Positions 53,734 to 64,000 of a DNA stretch of 64,000 nt are shown here, piece after piece. A model generated the notes under the pieces. The model saw nothing but the letters and a program-made list of their open reading frames with translations. It was not told where the DNA came from and made no database searches. The stretch spans positions 1 through 64,000 of the forward strand of contig NZ_FOJS01000001.1 in the NCBI RefSeq assembly GCF_900111865.1, given 5' to 3'. The translations under genes were made by a program, and so were the position numbers. This DNA comes from Parageobacillus thermantarcticus (GTDB taxonomy: Bacteria > Bacillota > Bacilli > Bacillales > Anoxybacillaceae). The first letter of the stretch is position 1. Each line of letters begins with the position of its first letter.

Positions 53734-54921
53734 TCAATCTCCTTGAACTATTGGTTGTGGTATCGCGATGTTTTCAATCACTTGATAATGCAACTCTACC
53801 CTTACTTTACCATTCTCTCTCGCTTGATGCAAAACTTTTTCACCTTTAATCGCAGCATCTTCCGGCAATTTGTCCTTTAATTCTTCGCGGGCAAGTTCCT
53901 TTGCTTTTGCAAGCGCTTCTTCCCATGTATAGCTGCGCTTCGCTTCTTGCGTTTCCCGAAAAACGACGCGTTCGTAATAAATAGGCAAGTCCCATTTCCA
54001 AAAGCGAAGCGGTCTTTTTTGTTTGTCTATTTCATAATGGCGAAACGCAGGCTTTTGAAACCCCCATATTGGAAGCGAAATATTTTTCGTCACTATATAA
54101 TGTTTTTCCATATATTTTCCCGTTAATACTTGAAACGTCGCTTCCAGCGGCAAGACAACGGTAGACTTGTACCATGTTTCGCCAAAAATTTTCCCTCGCG
54201 CCGGCACGAACGTTGTTTGCCCTTCCTTTCCGATAATGCCCGACACTAATAACTGCCCTTTCGTCACATGATCGTTAACCGAAACAAGCGGCTGCCCTTT
54301 TTCGACGAACATGTCGGTAATGACCGCCTTTTTTCTCGCCACTAAATGGCGGACGCCGATTTTTTCCGGCTCTTTTGGTTCGTTTTTCTCCACCACTTGA
54401 AAATAAAACGTCGTCCCTCTAAGTTCCACGCCGATCCATGTAATGGTGTCAATGCGGTCGATCAATTTCTTCTGAATCGTTTCTGGATCATCAATGAGAA
54501 ATTGCAACGCTCCTTTTTCGACCCCCATTTGCTTTAACTCTTTCCATATGCGGTATTCCGTCTCCGGTTTTGCTCCTTTAATTTCGATCCCCCAAACCAT
54601 GTTGGAAAGCAAAAAAACGATTGCCAAAAAGAAGCAGGCACCGACGACAACTCCAAAATTCGTTAGCATGTTTTTGAAAAAAAACGGGAATCCCGCCTTT
54701 CCCACGAAATAAAGTTTACAATCGCTCTTTCTGGCGACAACACGCAGCTGTCTGACGTCTTTTAGCAAAATAAAAAACGTCGCAATATGGTCGCCGTGCT
54801 TTTTTACATTCCAAACCGTAATATCGTTGCGTACGCACGCGTTAATCAATCGTTCTACACCTTTCCCTTGCGCTTTCACCCTTACGCTGCCTGCTAACAA
54901 GTTCATCCATTGGTTCTTCAT
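53734..54921 (-). CDS. yqfD: Sporulation protein YqfD
   Basis: A 395-residue membrane protein of the YqfD/stage IV sporulation family. A short N-terminal region Ser-Val-Arg-Val-Lys-Ala-Gln-Gly, one membrane helix at about 78-100, and a long extracytoplasmic part with Trp-Ile-Gly-Val-Glu-Leu-Arg-Gly-Thr. Expected in the mother cell under sigma-E with yqfC. GGAAGGAGGAAATCGG precedes the ATG. Confidence 0.92.
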   Translation of the reverse strand: MKNQWMNLLAGSVRVKAQGKGVERLINACVRNDITVWNVKKHGDHIATFFILLKDVRQLRVVARKSDCKLYFVGKAGFPFFFKNMLTNFGVVVGACFFLAIVFLLSNMVWGIEIKGAKPETEYRIWKELKQMGVEKGALQFLIDDPETIQKKLIDRIDTITWIGVELRGTTFYFQVVEKNEPKEPEKIGVRHLVARKKAVITDMFVEKGQPLVSVNDHVTKGQLLVSGIIGKEGQTTFVPARGKIFGETWYKSTVVLPLEATFQVLTGKYMEKHYIVTKNISLPIWGFQKPAFRHYEIDKQKRPLRFWKWDLPIYYERVVFRETQEAKRSYTWEEALAKAKELAREELKDKLPEDAAIKGEKVLHQARENGKVRVELHYQVIENIAIPQPIVQGD

Positions 54922-54975
54922 CCGATTTCCTCCTTCCGTTCCTTTTCGAATCATCGGCTGCAAAACTGTTAAGTA

Positions 54976-55260
54976 TTACTCATCTATATAAATGACTTGG
55001 CTTATTTTTCCTTCGAGCAAAATTTCCTCCGGTAAAATGGTTTTAATGACAAACTTTTCACCGCGGACAAGGAGCTGTCCTTGCTTTAAAAGCAAGCGAA
55101 TCTCTTTGTCGCTAAACGTTAGCAGTCCGCGATGATTTTCGACATAAATATGTATTTGTCCAACCATCGTAATGCGGGGAAGGTCCATGACAATATCGGC
55201 GGGAAGCTCCAATTTGTCTGTAAGCCATCTTCTCATATGCTGCCGCCATTTTTTCACCAT
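54976..55260 (-). CDS. yqfC: Sporulation protein YqfC
   Basis: A 94-residue YabP/YqfC-family protein. Leu-Pro-Ala-Asp-Ile-Val-Met-Asp-Leu-Pro-Arg-Ile-Thr-Met at about 18-31 and Glu-Asn-His-Arg-Gly-Leu-Leu near 42 are typical. Probably mother-cell sporulation protein, operon with yqfD. The ribosome binding site GGGGG is inside the hairpin at 55262-55308. Confidence 0.9.
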   Translation of the reverse strand: MVKKWRQHMRRWLTDKLELPADIVMDLPRITMVGQIHIYVENHRGLLTFSDKEIRLLLKQGQLLVRGEKFVIKTILPEEILLEGKISQVIYIDE

Positions 55261-55261
55261 A

Positions 55262-55308
55262 AAAAGAACCCCCTTTCATCTCATACATATGAGAGGAAAA
55301 AGGGGGTT
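55262..55308 (-). promoter_or_regulatory. Hairpin sequestering the yqfC ribosome binding site
   Basis: Reverse strand: AACCCCCTTT (55308-55299) pairs perfectly with AAAGGGGGTT (55276-55267), with CTCATA-TG-TATGAG as an inner stem, followed by CTTTTT and the yqfC ATG. The 3' arm holds the ribosome binding site and the tail looks like a terminator T run. It can act as a terminator for upstream transcripts or as a translation lock. Confidence 0.7.
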
Positions 55309-55332
55309 AGCACCAATTGTTGTTTCGAGCGA

Positions 55333-55367
55333 CAAAAACAAAAGGTGCCCCGCTTTCGCGGAACACC
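55333..55367 (-). terminator. Terminator after yqeY
   Basis: GGTGTTCCGC and GCGGGGCACC pair around GAAA with two mismatches, followed by TTTTGTTTTTG on the reverse strand, just past the yqeY stop. Confidence 0.85.
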
Positions 55368-55374
55368 CATTCCA

Positions 55375-55824
55375 CTATTGTGAAAGTTGTTGTTGAACAA
55401 GCTTGTTGACGAGAGAGCCATCCGCTTTTCCTTTTACCTTTGGCATGATCGCTCCCATCACTTTGCCCATATCCGCTTTTGAAGAAGCTCCTACTTCTGC
55501 AATCGTCTGTTTGACAATTTCCAAAAGTTCTTCTTCTGTCAATTGCTTTGGCATATATAATTGAACAATTTCGATTTCCGCCTTTGCTTTTTCAACAAGG
55601 TCCGTACGACCAGCGTTTTCGAATTCCTGGAGGGAGTCTTTACGCTGCTTTAATTCGCGAGAAAGAACGGTTAGCTCTTCGTCTTCCGATAATTGACTTT
55701 TGCCGAGTTTAATCGCTTCGTTTTGCAACGCCGCTTTTAACATCCGAAGGACGGAGAGTTTATCTTTTTCTTTGTTTTTCATCGCTTGCTTCATATCGTC
55801 ATTTAAACGATCAAGAAGACCCAT
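55375..55824 (-). CDS. yqeY: GatB/YqeY domain protein
   Basis: A 149-residue protein resembling the C-terminal tail domain of the tRNA amidotransferase subunit GatB. Features: [10 protein letters not shown], the helical core with Leu-Arg-Met-Leu-Lys-Ala-Ala, and Met-Gly-Lys-Val-Met-Gly near 118. It may bind tRNA; role unproven. Follows rpsU as in B. subtilis. floA (yqfA), which comes next there, is missing. Confidence 0.92.
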   Translation of the reverse strand: MGLLDRLNDDMKQAMKNKEKDKLSVLRMLKAALQNEAIKLGKSQLSEDEELTVLSRELKQRKDSLQEFENAGRTDLVEKAKAEIEIVQLYMPKQLTEEELLEIVKQTIAEVGASSKADMGKVMGAIMPKVKGKADGSLVNKLVQQQLSQ

Positions 55825-55838
55825 ATATACACCCTCTT

Positions 55839-56012
55839 TTAATGCTTGCGCTTTCTAGCCGCTTCAGATTTTTTCTTCCGTCTGACGCTTGGCTTTTCAT
55901 AAAATTCGCGCTTTCTGATTTCTTGCAATGTACCTGTTTTCGAAACGGCACGTTTGAAGCGACGAAGAGCGTCATCAATGGATTCGTTTTTGCGAACGAT
56001 TGTTTTTGACAT
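55839..56012 (-). CDS. rpsU: Ribosomal protein S21
   Basis: A 57-residue basic 30S protein: [11 protein letters not shown], then Arg-Arg-Phe-Lys-Arg-Ala-Val and a Lys/Arg-rich tail. Start at 56012 after GGAGGGAAGCAGG. Expected highly expressed; co-transcribed with yqeY 14 bases downstream. Confidence 0.97.
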   Translation of the reverse strand: MSKTIVRKNESIDDALRRFKRAVSKTGTLQEIRKREFYEKPSVRRKKKSEAARKRKH

Positions 56013-56167
56013 CCTGCTTCCCTCCCTCCGAGCAACAACCATTTCAATTTATTACTATACGTGTACTTGTCAATTATAATATATGCTTGCGCGACAGGTC
56101 AATAAAAAAACTTGTCATTGTTCCCCATCCCTCCCCATACAAATTAGGATGAAAGGGGGAAGGACAA

Positions 56168-57100
56168 GTGGTACAATTGCTTATTTTGTTTTCCATCTAT
56201 ACCGGCGTTTTCCTTCTCGGCATGTTTATGATGAAATCAGGACTTTATGCTTTATCAGGTCACCGCTTGAAACAGTGGCTGTTGCGCTTCACCAATACCC
56301 CTTTGCAAGGATTTTTTACCGGAACGGTTGTTACGGCGCTTTTGCAAAGTAGCTCCGCGGTAATGGTCATTACCGTCGGGCTCGTCTCCACCGGCTATCT
56401 TACATTTCGGCAATCGATCGGCGTGGTTTTAGGAAGCAACATCGGCTCTACGATCACAACAGAAATGATGACGCTTGACGTCGGGGACAGCGTAATTCCG
56501 ATGCTTTTCATCGGAGCGGCACTCGTTTTTTTCGGTTATTACCGCCTTGCTTATGGCATCGGCATGATCGTTGTTGGGCTCGCCTCTTTATTTTTTGCGA
56601 TGGGCGGTTTCGGTCAGCTCGCCAAGCCGTTGTCTACATTCCCGATTGTTGACGAATGGTTGCAAAAAACGAACCTTTCGCCTTTTAGCGGAATCCTAAT
56701 CGGCGTGATCCTTACGGCTATTATTCATTCCAGCGCAGCAACGATCGGCATTGCGATGGGGTTTTTGAATGAACACATTCTCACACTTCCGGCCGGCATC
56801 GCGATTTTGCTCGGCGCAAACATCGGCACGTGCATCACCGGGCTCCTTGCTAGCATTGGTTCCACATATGAAGCAAGACTAACGGCGTATACTCATTTAT
56901 GGTTTAATATCATCGGCGTTATCATCTTTTATTTTTTTATTGATCCGCTCGCTTTCATTGCTAGCAAGCTAAGCAATTCCCCGGATGTGCAGCTGGCCCA
57001 TGTCAGCGTCCTGTTTAACGTTATCTGTTCGTTGGCGGCGCTGCCGTTTGTCCGCTGGATCGAAGCGGCGATATTATTTTTCCATGGCAAACGTTCTTAA
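56168..57100 (+). CDS. yqeW: Na/Pi cotransporter family protein (YqeW)
   Basis: A 310-residue membrane transporter of the Na/phosphate symporter (NptA) family with two inverted repeats. The signature Gln-Ser-Ser-Ser-Ala at about 58-62 and its counterpart His-Ser-Ser-Ala-Ala at about 181-185 are visible. No C-terminal PhoU domain, as in YqeW. GTG start after AAAGGGGGAAGG. Its stop overlaps that of convergent deoC. No PhoP box was seen. Confidence 0.9.
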   Translation: MVQLLILFSIYTGVFLLGMFMMKSGLYALSGHRLKQWLLRFTNTPLQGFFTGTVVTALLQSSSAVMVITVGLVSTGYLTFRQSIGVVLGSNIGSTITTEMMTLDVGDSVIPMLFIGAALVFFGYYRLAYGIGMIVVGLASLFFAMGGFGQLAKPLSTFPIVDEWLQKTNLSPFSGILIGVILTAIIHSSAATIGIAMGFLNEHILTLPAGIAILLGANIGTCITGLLASIGSTYEARLTAYTHLWFNIIGVIIFYFFIDPLAFIASKLSNSPDVQLAHVSVLFNVICSLAALPFVRWIEAAILFFHGKRS

Positions 57101-57768
57101 TAATTGGAATCGACCGATTTTCCCGCAATAATCGCTACGCCGGAACTTGTCCCGATGCGCGTCGCCCCCGCTTCGATCATCGCCATTGCGCTTTTTATAT
57201 CACGAACGCCTCCGGAAGCTTTCACGCCGATGTTTTTTCCGACCGTTTTCCGCATAAGCGCGACATCTTCCGTCGTAGCGCCGCCTGTCGAAAAACCGGT
57301 CGATGTTTTCACATAATCCGCTCCCGCTTTCACCGCAAGCTGGCAGGCACGCACTTTTTCTTCTTCGGTGAGCAAACACGTCTCAATAATTACTTTCACA
57401 AGCGCTTTCCCTTTTGCCGCCTCGACGACGGCGCGAATATCGCGTTCGACAAGGTCATCGTTGCCATCTTTCAGCGCGCCGATGTTGATGACCATATCGA
57501 CTTCCTCTGCGCCGTTTTCAATCGCGTTTTTCGTTTCAAACGCTTTCGTTTCCGGAGTGCTCGCCCCGAGCGGAAAGCCGATTACCGTGCATACTTTGAC
57601 ATCCGTTCCTTTTAATAGTTCGGCAGCGGTAGCCACCCACGTTGGATTGACGCAAACGGAAGCAAACCCGTATTGTTTTGCCTCCTCGCACAGTTTCACG
57701 ATTTGCGCTTTTGTTGTATCCGCTTTCAGCAACGTATGATCAATCATTTTTGCAATATTATTTTCCAT
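57097..57768 (-). CDS. deoC: Deoxyribose-phosphate aldolase
   Basis: A 223-residue class I aldolase splitting 2-deoxyribose 5-phosphate to acetaldehyde and glyceraldehyde 3-phosphate. The Schiff-base Lys lies in Asp-Tyr-Val-Lys-Thr-Ser-Thr-Gly-Phe, the second Lys in Val-Lys-Ala-Ser-Gly-Gly-Val. Start follows AAGGAGA. Solitary, without deoR or other nucleoside genes nearby. Confidence 0.95.
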   Translation of the reverse strand: MENNIAKMIDHTLLKADTTKAQIVKLCEEAKQYGFASVCVNPTWVATAAELLKGTDVKVCTVIGFPLGASTPETKAFETKNAIENGAEEVDMVINIGALKDGNDDLVERDIRAVVEAAKGKALVKVIIETCLLTEEEKVRACQLAVKAGADYVKTSTGFSTGGATTEDVALMRKTVGKNIGVKASGGVRDIKSAMAMIEAGATRIGTSSGVAIIAGKSVDSNY

Positions 57769-57872
57769 TACAACAATTCTCCTTTCTCTTTCGCAATATA
57801 GAAGTCTGACATCTATCATCATACCATTATTTTAGTGGAAAAACTAGTTTACAAAAATTTTTTATCGTAAAC

Positions 57873-57910
57873 AAAAAAGAGGATGTCCCAAAAGCGATGG
57901 ACCTCCTCTA
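57873..57910 (-). terminator. Terminator after mtaB
   Basis: AGAGGAGGTCC and GGACATCCTCT pair with one mismatch around a ten-base loop, followed by TTTTTTG on the reverse strand. Confidence 0.9.
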
Positions 57911-57967
57911 CATATCAAACAATAACATGGTATTCTGTTTGCGATCAAACGGCTTTTGATTCAGTCA

Positions 57968-59323
57968 TTACGAACTTAATTTCACGGATTGCGGGATGTC
58001 GTCGGCAACGACGCGGACGAATTCCCCTTCATTATACGGATATCCGGCTTTCGTAATTTTCACTTTCACGATTTCTCCAACCATTTCCTCTGTGGCCGGG
58101 AATCTCACTTTCAAATAATTGTCCGTATACCCGAGATACAGACCGCTTTCAGGGTTTTCTTTATCACGTTCTTCCGGAATGACTTCAAGCACTTGCCCTT
58201 CAAATTGCGAGGCGTATTCTTTCGCCAGCTGATCGGACAGTGCGATTAAACGGCGGACGCGATCGTGTTTGACGTCCTCGTCTACTTGGTTTGGCATGCG
58301 CGCAGCTGGCGTGCCCGTCCGTTTCGAGTACGGGAAGACGTGAAGTTCGGAAAAACGTTGCTCACGAACAAAATTGTACGTTTCCATAAACTCTTCTTCC
58401 GTTTCTCCCGGAAAACCGACGATCACGTCTGATGTAATCGCAAGTTCAGGGAAAACTTCGCGCAAACGTGCTAGCCGCTCAGCAAAAAATTCCGTTGTGT
58501 ATTTGCGGCGCATCCGTTTTAACACCGTATTTGAACCGGATTGAAGCGGAATGTGCAAATGGCGCACGATCTTATCGGAACGGCGGAGCACGTCGATGAC
58601 TTCATCGGTGATTTGGCTTGCTTCAATCGATGAAATGCGGAGCCGTTTTAAACCGACAACTTGCTCATCCAAATCGCGAAGAAGCGCAGCAAAGCTGTAG
58701 TCTTTCAGATCAGTGCCATAGCCACCTGTATGGATGCCAGTTAACACAATTTCTTTATAGCCGGCATCAACCAGCTGCTGCGCTTGGCGGATGATTTCTT
58801 TCGGATCGCGGGAACGCATTAACCCGCGCGCCCAAGGAATGATGCAAAACGTGCAAAAATTATTGCATCCTTCTTGAATTTTCAACGAAGCGCGCGTCCG
58901 GTCGCTAAACTCCGGAACGTCCATTTCTTCAAACACGCGCGTTTTCATAATGTTGTGAACGGCGTTAATCGGCCGGCGCTCGCGCTGAAACTGTTCCACA
59001 TATTCTAAAATTTTGCCGCGGTCTTGCGTGCCGATCACAATGTCGACACCAGGAATCGCCATCACTTCCGCCGGAGACGTTTGCGCGTAGCATCCCGTCA
59101 CGCAAACAACGGCATCCGGATTTCTACGAATCGCGCGGCGTATAACTTGGCGGCTTTTTTTATCGCCTGTGTTCGTCACCGTACATGTATTGATGACATA
59201 AACGTCGGCGCGGCTGTCAAAATCTTTTCGTTCATAGCCAGCTTTTTTGAACAACTGCCAAATCGCTTCCGTTTCGTAATGGTTTACTTTACATCCAAGC
59301 GTATGAAATGCAACTGTTGGCAT
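57968..59323 (-). CDS. mtaB: tRNA t6A37 methylthiotransferase MtaB
   Basis: A 451-residue radical-SAM methylthiotransferase (YqeV) turning t6A into ms2t6A. N-terminal Cys in Leu-Gly-Cys-Lys-Val-Asn, Asn-Thr-Cys-Thr-Val and Thr-Gly-Cys-Tyr-Ala bind one cluster. The radical-SAM motif is Cys-Asn-Asn-Phe-Cys-Thr-Phe-Cys at about 154-161. A C-terminal TRAM domain follows. GAGGTGAAAGCGA precedes the ATG. Downstream of rsmE. Confidence 0.95.
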   Translation of the reverse strand: MPTVAFHTLGCKVNHYETEAIWQLFKKAGYERKDFDSRADVYVINTCTVTNTGDKKSRQVIRRAIRRNPDAVVCVTGCYAQTSPAEVMAIPGVDIVIGTQDRGKILEYVEQFQRERRPINAVHNIMKTRVFEEMDVPEFSDRTRASLKIQEGCNNFCTFCIIPWARGLMRSRDPKEIIRQAQQLVDAGYKEIVLTGIHTGGYGTDLKDYSFAALLRDLDEQVVGLKRLRISSIEASQITDEVIDVLRRSDKIVRHLHIPLQSGSNTVLKRMRRKYTTEFFAERLARLREVFPELAITSDVIVGFPGETEEEFMETYNFVREQRFSELHVFPYSKRTGTPAARMPNQVDEDVKHDRVRRLIALSDQLAKEYASQFEGQVLEVIPEERDKENPESGLYLGYTDNYLKVRFPATEEMVGEIVKVKITKAGYPYNEGEFVRVVADDIPQSVKLSS

Positions 59324-59334
59324 TCGCTTTCACC

Positions 59335-60084
59335 TCACTGTAGTTCAAATTGATACGAAGCAGCCGCCAAAAGATAAAGCGGCGCCGTTTCGGTCCGCAA
59401 AATCCGCGGCCCAAGGCTGCATGAAAAAAAGCCATGCTGCTTAAGCAGTTCAACTTCTTCGTCGGAAAATCCGCCTTCCGGGCCAAATACGGCTAAAAGC
59501 GATTGGCCGCGCTGCATTTGTCGAAAAATGGTGGCAAGCGTTTGATGGTTTCCTTGTTTCGCTTCTTCTTCATAAGCAAAAATTCGGCAATCGGCGCTTT
59601 TGGCAAATTCCACAAGCTCATGTATCGTCATCGGCGCGTGCACATCAGGAATTTTCCCGCGATGTGATTGCTCTGCTGCCTCTTTTGCAATCTTTTTCCA
59701 ACGTTCTAGCTTTTTATTGGCTTTTTTTTCATCCCATTTCACAATAGAGCGAGCCGCCACAAAAGGAATAAACGAGAAAGCGCCAAGTTCGGTGCCTTTT
59801 TGAATCACAAGTTCGAGTTTATCCCCTTTTGGCAGCCCGTGGGCGATATAAATTTGAATCGGCAGTTCCGTTTGCTCATCTATCCATTTTACAACACGGA
59901 CGATGACATGCTCATTGGTAATTTGTTCAATTTGGCATAGCGCCGTCTTATTGCAAGAAAGCACGCAAATCAATTCGCTTCCTTTTTCCATGCGCATGAC
60001 GCGAACAATATGGTGGTAATCATCGCCTTGAATAATAAAATGGTCGTTTTTCACTTGGTCTTCTGAAATGAAATACCGTTGCAA
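59335..60084 (-). CDS. rsmE: 16S rRNA m3U1498 methyltransferase RsmE
   Basis: A 249-residue SPOUT methyltransferase (YqeU). Marks: Met-Gln-Arg-Tyr-Phe-Ile at the start, Gly-Asp-Asp-Tyr-His-His-Ile-Val near 20, Phe-Gly-Pro-Glu-Gly-Gly-Phe in the knot near 199 and Leu-Gly-Pro-Arg-Ile-Leu-Arg-Thr-Glu-Thr-Ala near 225. TTG start after AGAAGGTG. Between prmA and mtaB in one operon. Confidence 0.94.
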   Translation of the reverse strand: MQRYFISEDQVKNDHFIIQGDDYHHIVRVMRMEKGSELICVLSCNKTALCQIEQITNEHVIVRVVKWIDEQTELPIQIYIAHGLPKGDKLELVIQKGTELGAFSFIPFVAARSIVKWDEKKANKKLERWKKIAKEAAEQSHRGKIPDVHAPMTIHELVEFAKSADCRIFAYEEEAKQGNHQTLATIFRQMQRGQSLLAVFGPEGGFSDEEVELLKQHGFFSCSLGPRILRTETAPLYLLAAASYQFELQ

Positions 60085-60099
60085 AGCGACACCTTCTTT

Positions 60100-61038
60100 T
60101 CACGCTTTTCTTGCGATAAATGCAACCCAGTCTTCCATCACTAGCGATTCCTCAATAGTAAATCCTGCTTTCATTAACCCTTCTTTTACCTCTTGCTTTT
60201 TCGCTTGAATAATTCCCGAAGTAATAAAATATCCATTATTTTCTAAAAGACGATAAGCATCATCAACAAACCGCAATATAATTTCCGCTAAAATATTGGC
60301 AACAATCACGTTCGCTCGTTCCTCAATACGATCAAGCAAATTATTTTGCGAAACAGTGACGATATGCTGCACTTTATTTAATTTGACGTTTATCTTCGCG
60401 CTATCAACGGCAACCGGATCTAAATCAAGCGCGCGAACCGATTTTGCGCCGAGCATCGCCGCAGCAATACTTAAAATGCCAGAACCAGTGCCGACATCAA
60501 TGACCGTATCTCCAGGCTTCACATATTTTTCGAGCGCTTGGATGCACATCACTGTCGTCGGATGTGTGCCCGTGCCAAACGCCATGCCCGGATCGAGCTC
60601 AATAATTAATTCATCGCTGGATACCGGTTCATACGTCTCCCATGTTGGAACGATCGTAAATTTTTCTGATATTTTGACAGGATTATAATATTTTTTCCAC
60701 GCGGTTGCCCATTCTTCCTCATTCACTTCACTGATAGTGATTTTATTTTTGCCGATATCAATATCATACAATAATAAATTGTTAATCGCTTGTTTAATCT
60801 CTTCCACTGTTTCGCCAAGAAAGCTGTTAACAGGCAAGTACGCCTTAATAATTACTCCTTCTTCCGGATAATCGTCTGGATTTAACTCATAAACTTCCCC
60901 GAACGATGCATCTCGTTCCTTTATTAAATCGTTCGGATCCTCAATCACTACTCCGCCAGCGCCCGCTTCATGCAAAATATTTGAAATCGCCTCAACCGCC
61001 TCATGCGTCGTATGAATGCTAATTTCTGACCATTTCAT
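60100..61038 (-). CDS. prmA: Ribosomal protein L11 methyltransferase PrmA
   Basis: A 312-residue SAM methyltransferase trimethylating L11. N-terminal substrate-binding domain then [11 protein letters not shown] at about 178-188 and the NPPF-like Val-Ile-Val-Ala-Asn-Ile near 247. Start Met-Lys-Trp-Ser-Glu. Downstream of dnaJ with a short gap. Confidence 0.95.
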   Translation of the reverse strand: MKWSEISIHTTHEAVEAISNILHEAGAGGVVIEDPNDLIKERDASFGEVYELNPDDYPEEGVIIKAYLPVNSFLGETVEEIKQAINNLLLYDIDIGKNKITISEVNEEEWATAWKKYYNPVKISEKFTIVPTWETYEPVSSDELIIELDPGMAFGTGTHPTTVMCIQALEKYVKPGDTVIDVGTGSGILSIAAAMLGAKSVRALDLDPVAVDSAKINVKLNKVQHIVTVSQNNLLDRIEERANVIVANILAEIILRFVDDAYRLLENNGYFITSGIIQAKKQEVKEGLMKAGFTIEESLVMEDWVAFIARKA

Positions 61039-61043
61039 AAAAC

Positions 61044-62186
61044 TCATGATTCTCCTTTAAACGCTTTTTTCACCTTTTCAAAAAAACGGCCATTTGCTCC
61101 TTGATGCATGCTTGAACCGCCCAACTGATCAAATTCGCGCAACAATTGCTTTTGCTTTTCCGTTAGTTTTGTCGGCGTCACAACGCGGACAATCACGTGC
61201 TGGTCGCCGTAGCCGTAGCCGCGGACATTCGGCACTCCTTTTCCTTTTAAACGGAATTTGGTGCCCGTTTGCGTGCCTGCCGGTATTTTTAGTTTCACTT
61301 TTCCATGAAGCGTCGGGACTTCGATTTCATCGCCAAGCGCTGCTTGCGCAAACGTAAGCGGTATTTCGCAATAAATATCATCGCCGTCGCGCTCAAAAAA
61401 TTCATGCGGCTCCACGTGAAAGACGATATATAAATCTCCCGGAGGTCCGCCGTTTATTCCCGGTTCTCCTTGGCCGGCGACACGCAATTGTTGTCCATCG
61501 TCGATTCCAGCCGGAATTTTCACGTGGATTTTTTTCCGCCGTTTTACGCGGCCAGTGCCGCCGCATGTCGTACATCTTTCCTTAATGTATTGCCCCGTTC
61601 CGCCGCAATATGGACATGTCCGGCGATTGACGATGCGACCAAACGGCGTCGATTGCTCCGTGCTGATTTGCCCTGTCCCACGACAGTATGAACATGTTTC
61701 CTTTTTCGTTCCCGGCTTTGCTCCCGTGCCATGGCACGTGCTACATGTTTCTTCCCTTGGGATTTCAATATCCGTTTCTTTTCCGAATGCCGCTTCTTCA
61801 AACGTCAATGTCATCGTATATTGCAAGTCAGCGCCAGCTCTTGGTGCATTTGGATCACGCCGGCGCCCGCCGCCAAAAAAGGTGCTGAAAATATCATCGA
61901 AGCCGCCGAACCCGCTGAAACCGCCAAAGTCAAAATCATCGTTGCGGAATCCGCCGAAACCTTGGTTCGGATCCGCGTGCCCAAACTGATCGTACTGCGC
62001 CCGCTTTTGATCATCGCTTAACACTTCGTACGCTTCTTTAATTTCTTTGAATTTCTCGGCCGCATCAGGCTCTTTATTCACATCTGGATGATACTTTTTC
62101 GAAAGCTTCCGATACGCTTTTTTAATCTCTTCTTTTGTCGCGTTTTTGCTAACTCCGAGAATTTCGTAATAATCTCGTTTCGCCAT
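61044..62186 (-). CDS. dnaJ: Chaperone DnaJ
   Basis: A 380-residue type I Hsp40. J domain with Tyr-His-Pro-Asp-Val (HPD), a Gly/Phe-rich linker (about 73-110), four zinc repeats of Cys-x2-Cys-x-Gly-x-Gly (Cys-Ser-Thr-Cys-His-Gly, Cys-Ser-Tyr-Cys-Arg-Gly, Cys-Pro-Tyr-Cys-Gly-Gly, Cys-Thr-Thr-Cys-Gly-Gly), and the C-terminal substrate domain. Start at Met-Ala-Lys-Arg-Asp-Tyr-Tyr. It follows dnaK after a terminator-like hairpin. Confidence 0.97.
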   Translation of the reverse strand: MAKRDYYEILGVSKNATKEEIKKAYRKLSKKYHPDVNKEPDAAEKFKEIKEAYEVLSDDQKRAQYDQFGHADPNQGFGGFRNDDFDFGGFSGFGGFDDIFSTFFGGGRRRDPNAPRAGADLQYTMTLTFEEAAFGKETDIEIPREETCSTCHGTGAKPGTKKETCSYCRGTGQISTEQSTPFGRIVNRRTCPYCGGTGQYIKERCTTCGGTGRVKRRKKIHVKIPAGIDDGQQLRVAGQGEPGINGGPPGDLYIVFHVEPHEFFERDGDDIYCEIPLTFAQAALGDEIEVPTLHGKVKLKIPAGTQTGTKFRLKGKGVPNVRGYGYGDQHVIVRVVTPTKLTEKQKQLLREFDQLGGSSMHQGANGRFFEKVKKAFKGES

Positions 62187-62282
62187 AATGATCATCCACT
62201 CCCGATTCACTCACATAAGGGTAATTTTATCACTTGTTTCTTTTTGATTGCAACAAATTTAACTGTCATCTCCTTATTAGCA

Positions 62283-62321
62283 AAAAAGTCAAAGCCAAGA
62301 CAGGCCTGACTTTGACTTTTT
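62283..62321 (-). terminator. Hairpin between dnaK and dnaJ
   Basis: AAAAAGTCAAAG and CTTTGACTTTTT pair perfectly around a 15-base loop. It probably lowers dnaJ relative to dnaK expression. Confidence 0.8.
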
Positions 62322-62333
62322 CCTTAGATTTTA

Positions 62334-64000
<1,667 letters not shown>

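Noticed and set aside
56168-57100. PhoP control of the Na/Pi cotransporter gene
   Set aside because: The upstream 150 bases have no series of TTAACA-like hexamers at 11-base steps, unlike the two pst units.

Overview
The window looks like chromosome of a thermophilic Bacillaceae member (Geobacillus / Parageobacillus / Anoxybacillus type). Endospore genes (yqfC, yqfD, gpr-type YqgT, a GerA-family protein), strong AAGGAGG ribosome binding sites, frequent TTG/GTG starts and intrinsic terminators all fit. Gene order is largely collinear with the B. subtilis yqgX-yqfZ-sigA-era-dnaK segment. The genus is inferred from gene order and remembered protein similarity, not from a search.

Layout. (1) 1-3197: right end of a temperate phage or phage-like element. 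It has two small unknown genes, a Cro-like gene, a divergent operator/promoter region, an S24-type CI repressor and a large serine recombinase. The element is integrated inside comGA and removes the last third of that competence ATPase. (2) 3198-17600: 5' part of comGA, a Cys-rich SufR-like regulator, a DUF2626 protein, a MidA-type methyltransferase, a candidate small RNA, yqgX/yqgW/yqgV/yqgT, glcK-yqgQ, a GerA-type germination protein, gluP, yqgO, a DUF92 protein, yqgN and rpmG. (3) 17610-28750: phosphate transport and cell envelope. pstS-pstC-pstA lie about 7.5 kb from pstB, with pbpA, an MFS transporter, sodA, a chemotaxis receptor and a DUF1189 protein between them. Both pst units carry their own four-repeat PhoP box. 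(4) 28829-41900: isoprenoid genes ispG and ispH, the Zur-controlled znuC-znuB-zur operon, nfo, cshB, yqfO-trmK and cccA. (5) 41971-64000: macromolecular synthesis operons: sigA-dnaG, yqxD, yqfL-ccpN, recO-yqzL, era-cdd-dgkA-ybeY-yqfF-phoH-yqfD-yqfC, yqeY-rpsU, yqeW, deoC, mtaB-rsmE-prmA-dnaJ-dnaK. dnaK runs off the right edge.

The least ordinary points are these. The element sits in comGA. Its CI repressor seems to start at an AUA codon. A four-codon minicistron overlaps the comGA start. pstB is detached but has kept PhoP control. A frame error lies at the 5' end of ccpN. A hairpin hides the yqfC ribosome binding site. A possible C-rich small RNA lies at about 6500-6578.

No tRNA, rRNA, CRISPR array or insertion sequence was seen. 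Intergenic stretches above about 300 bases are described as features (6430-6752, 7386-7722, 45411-45713).
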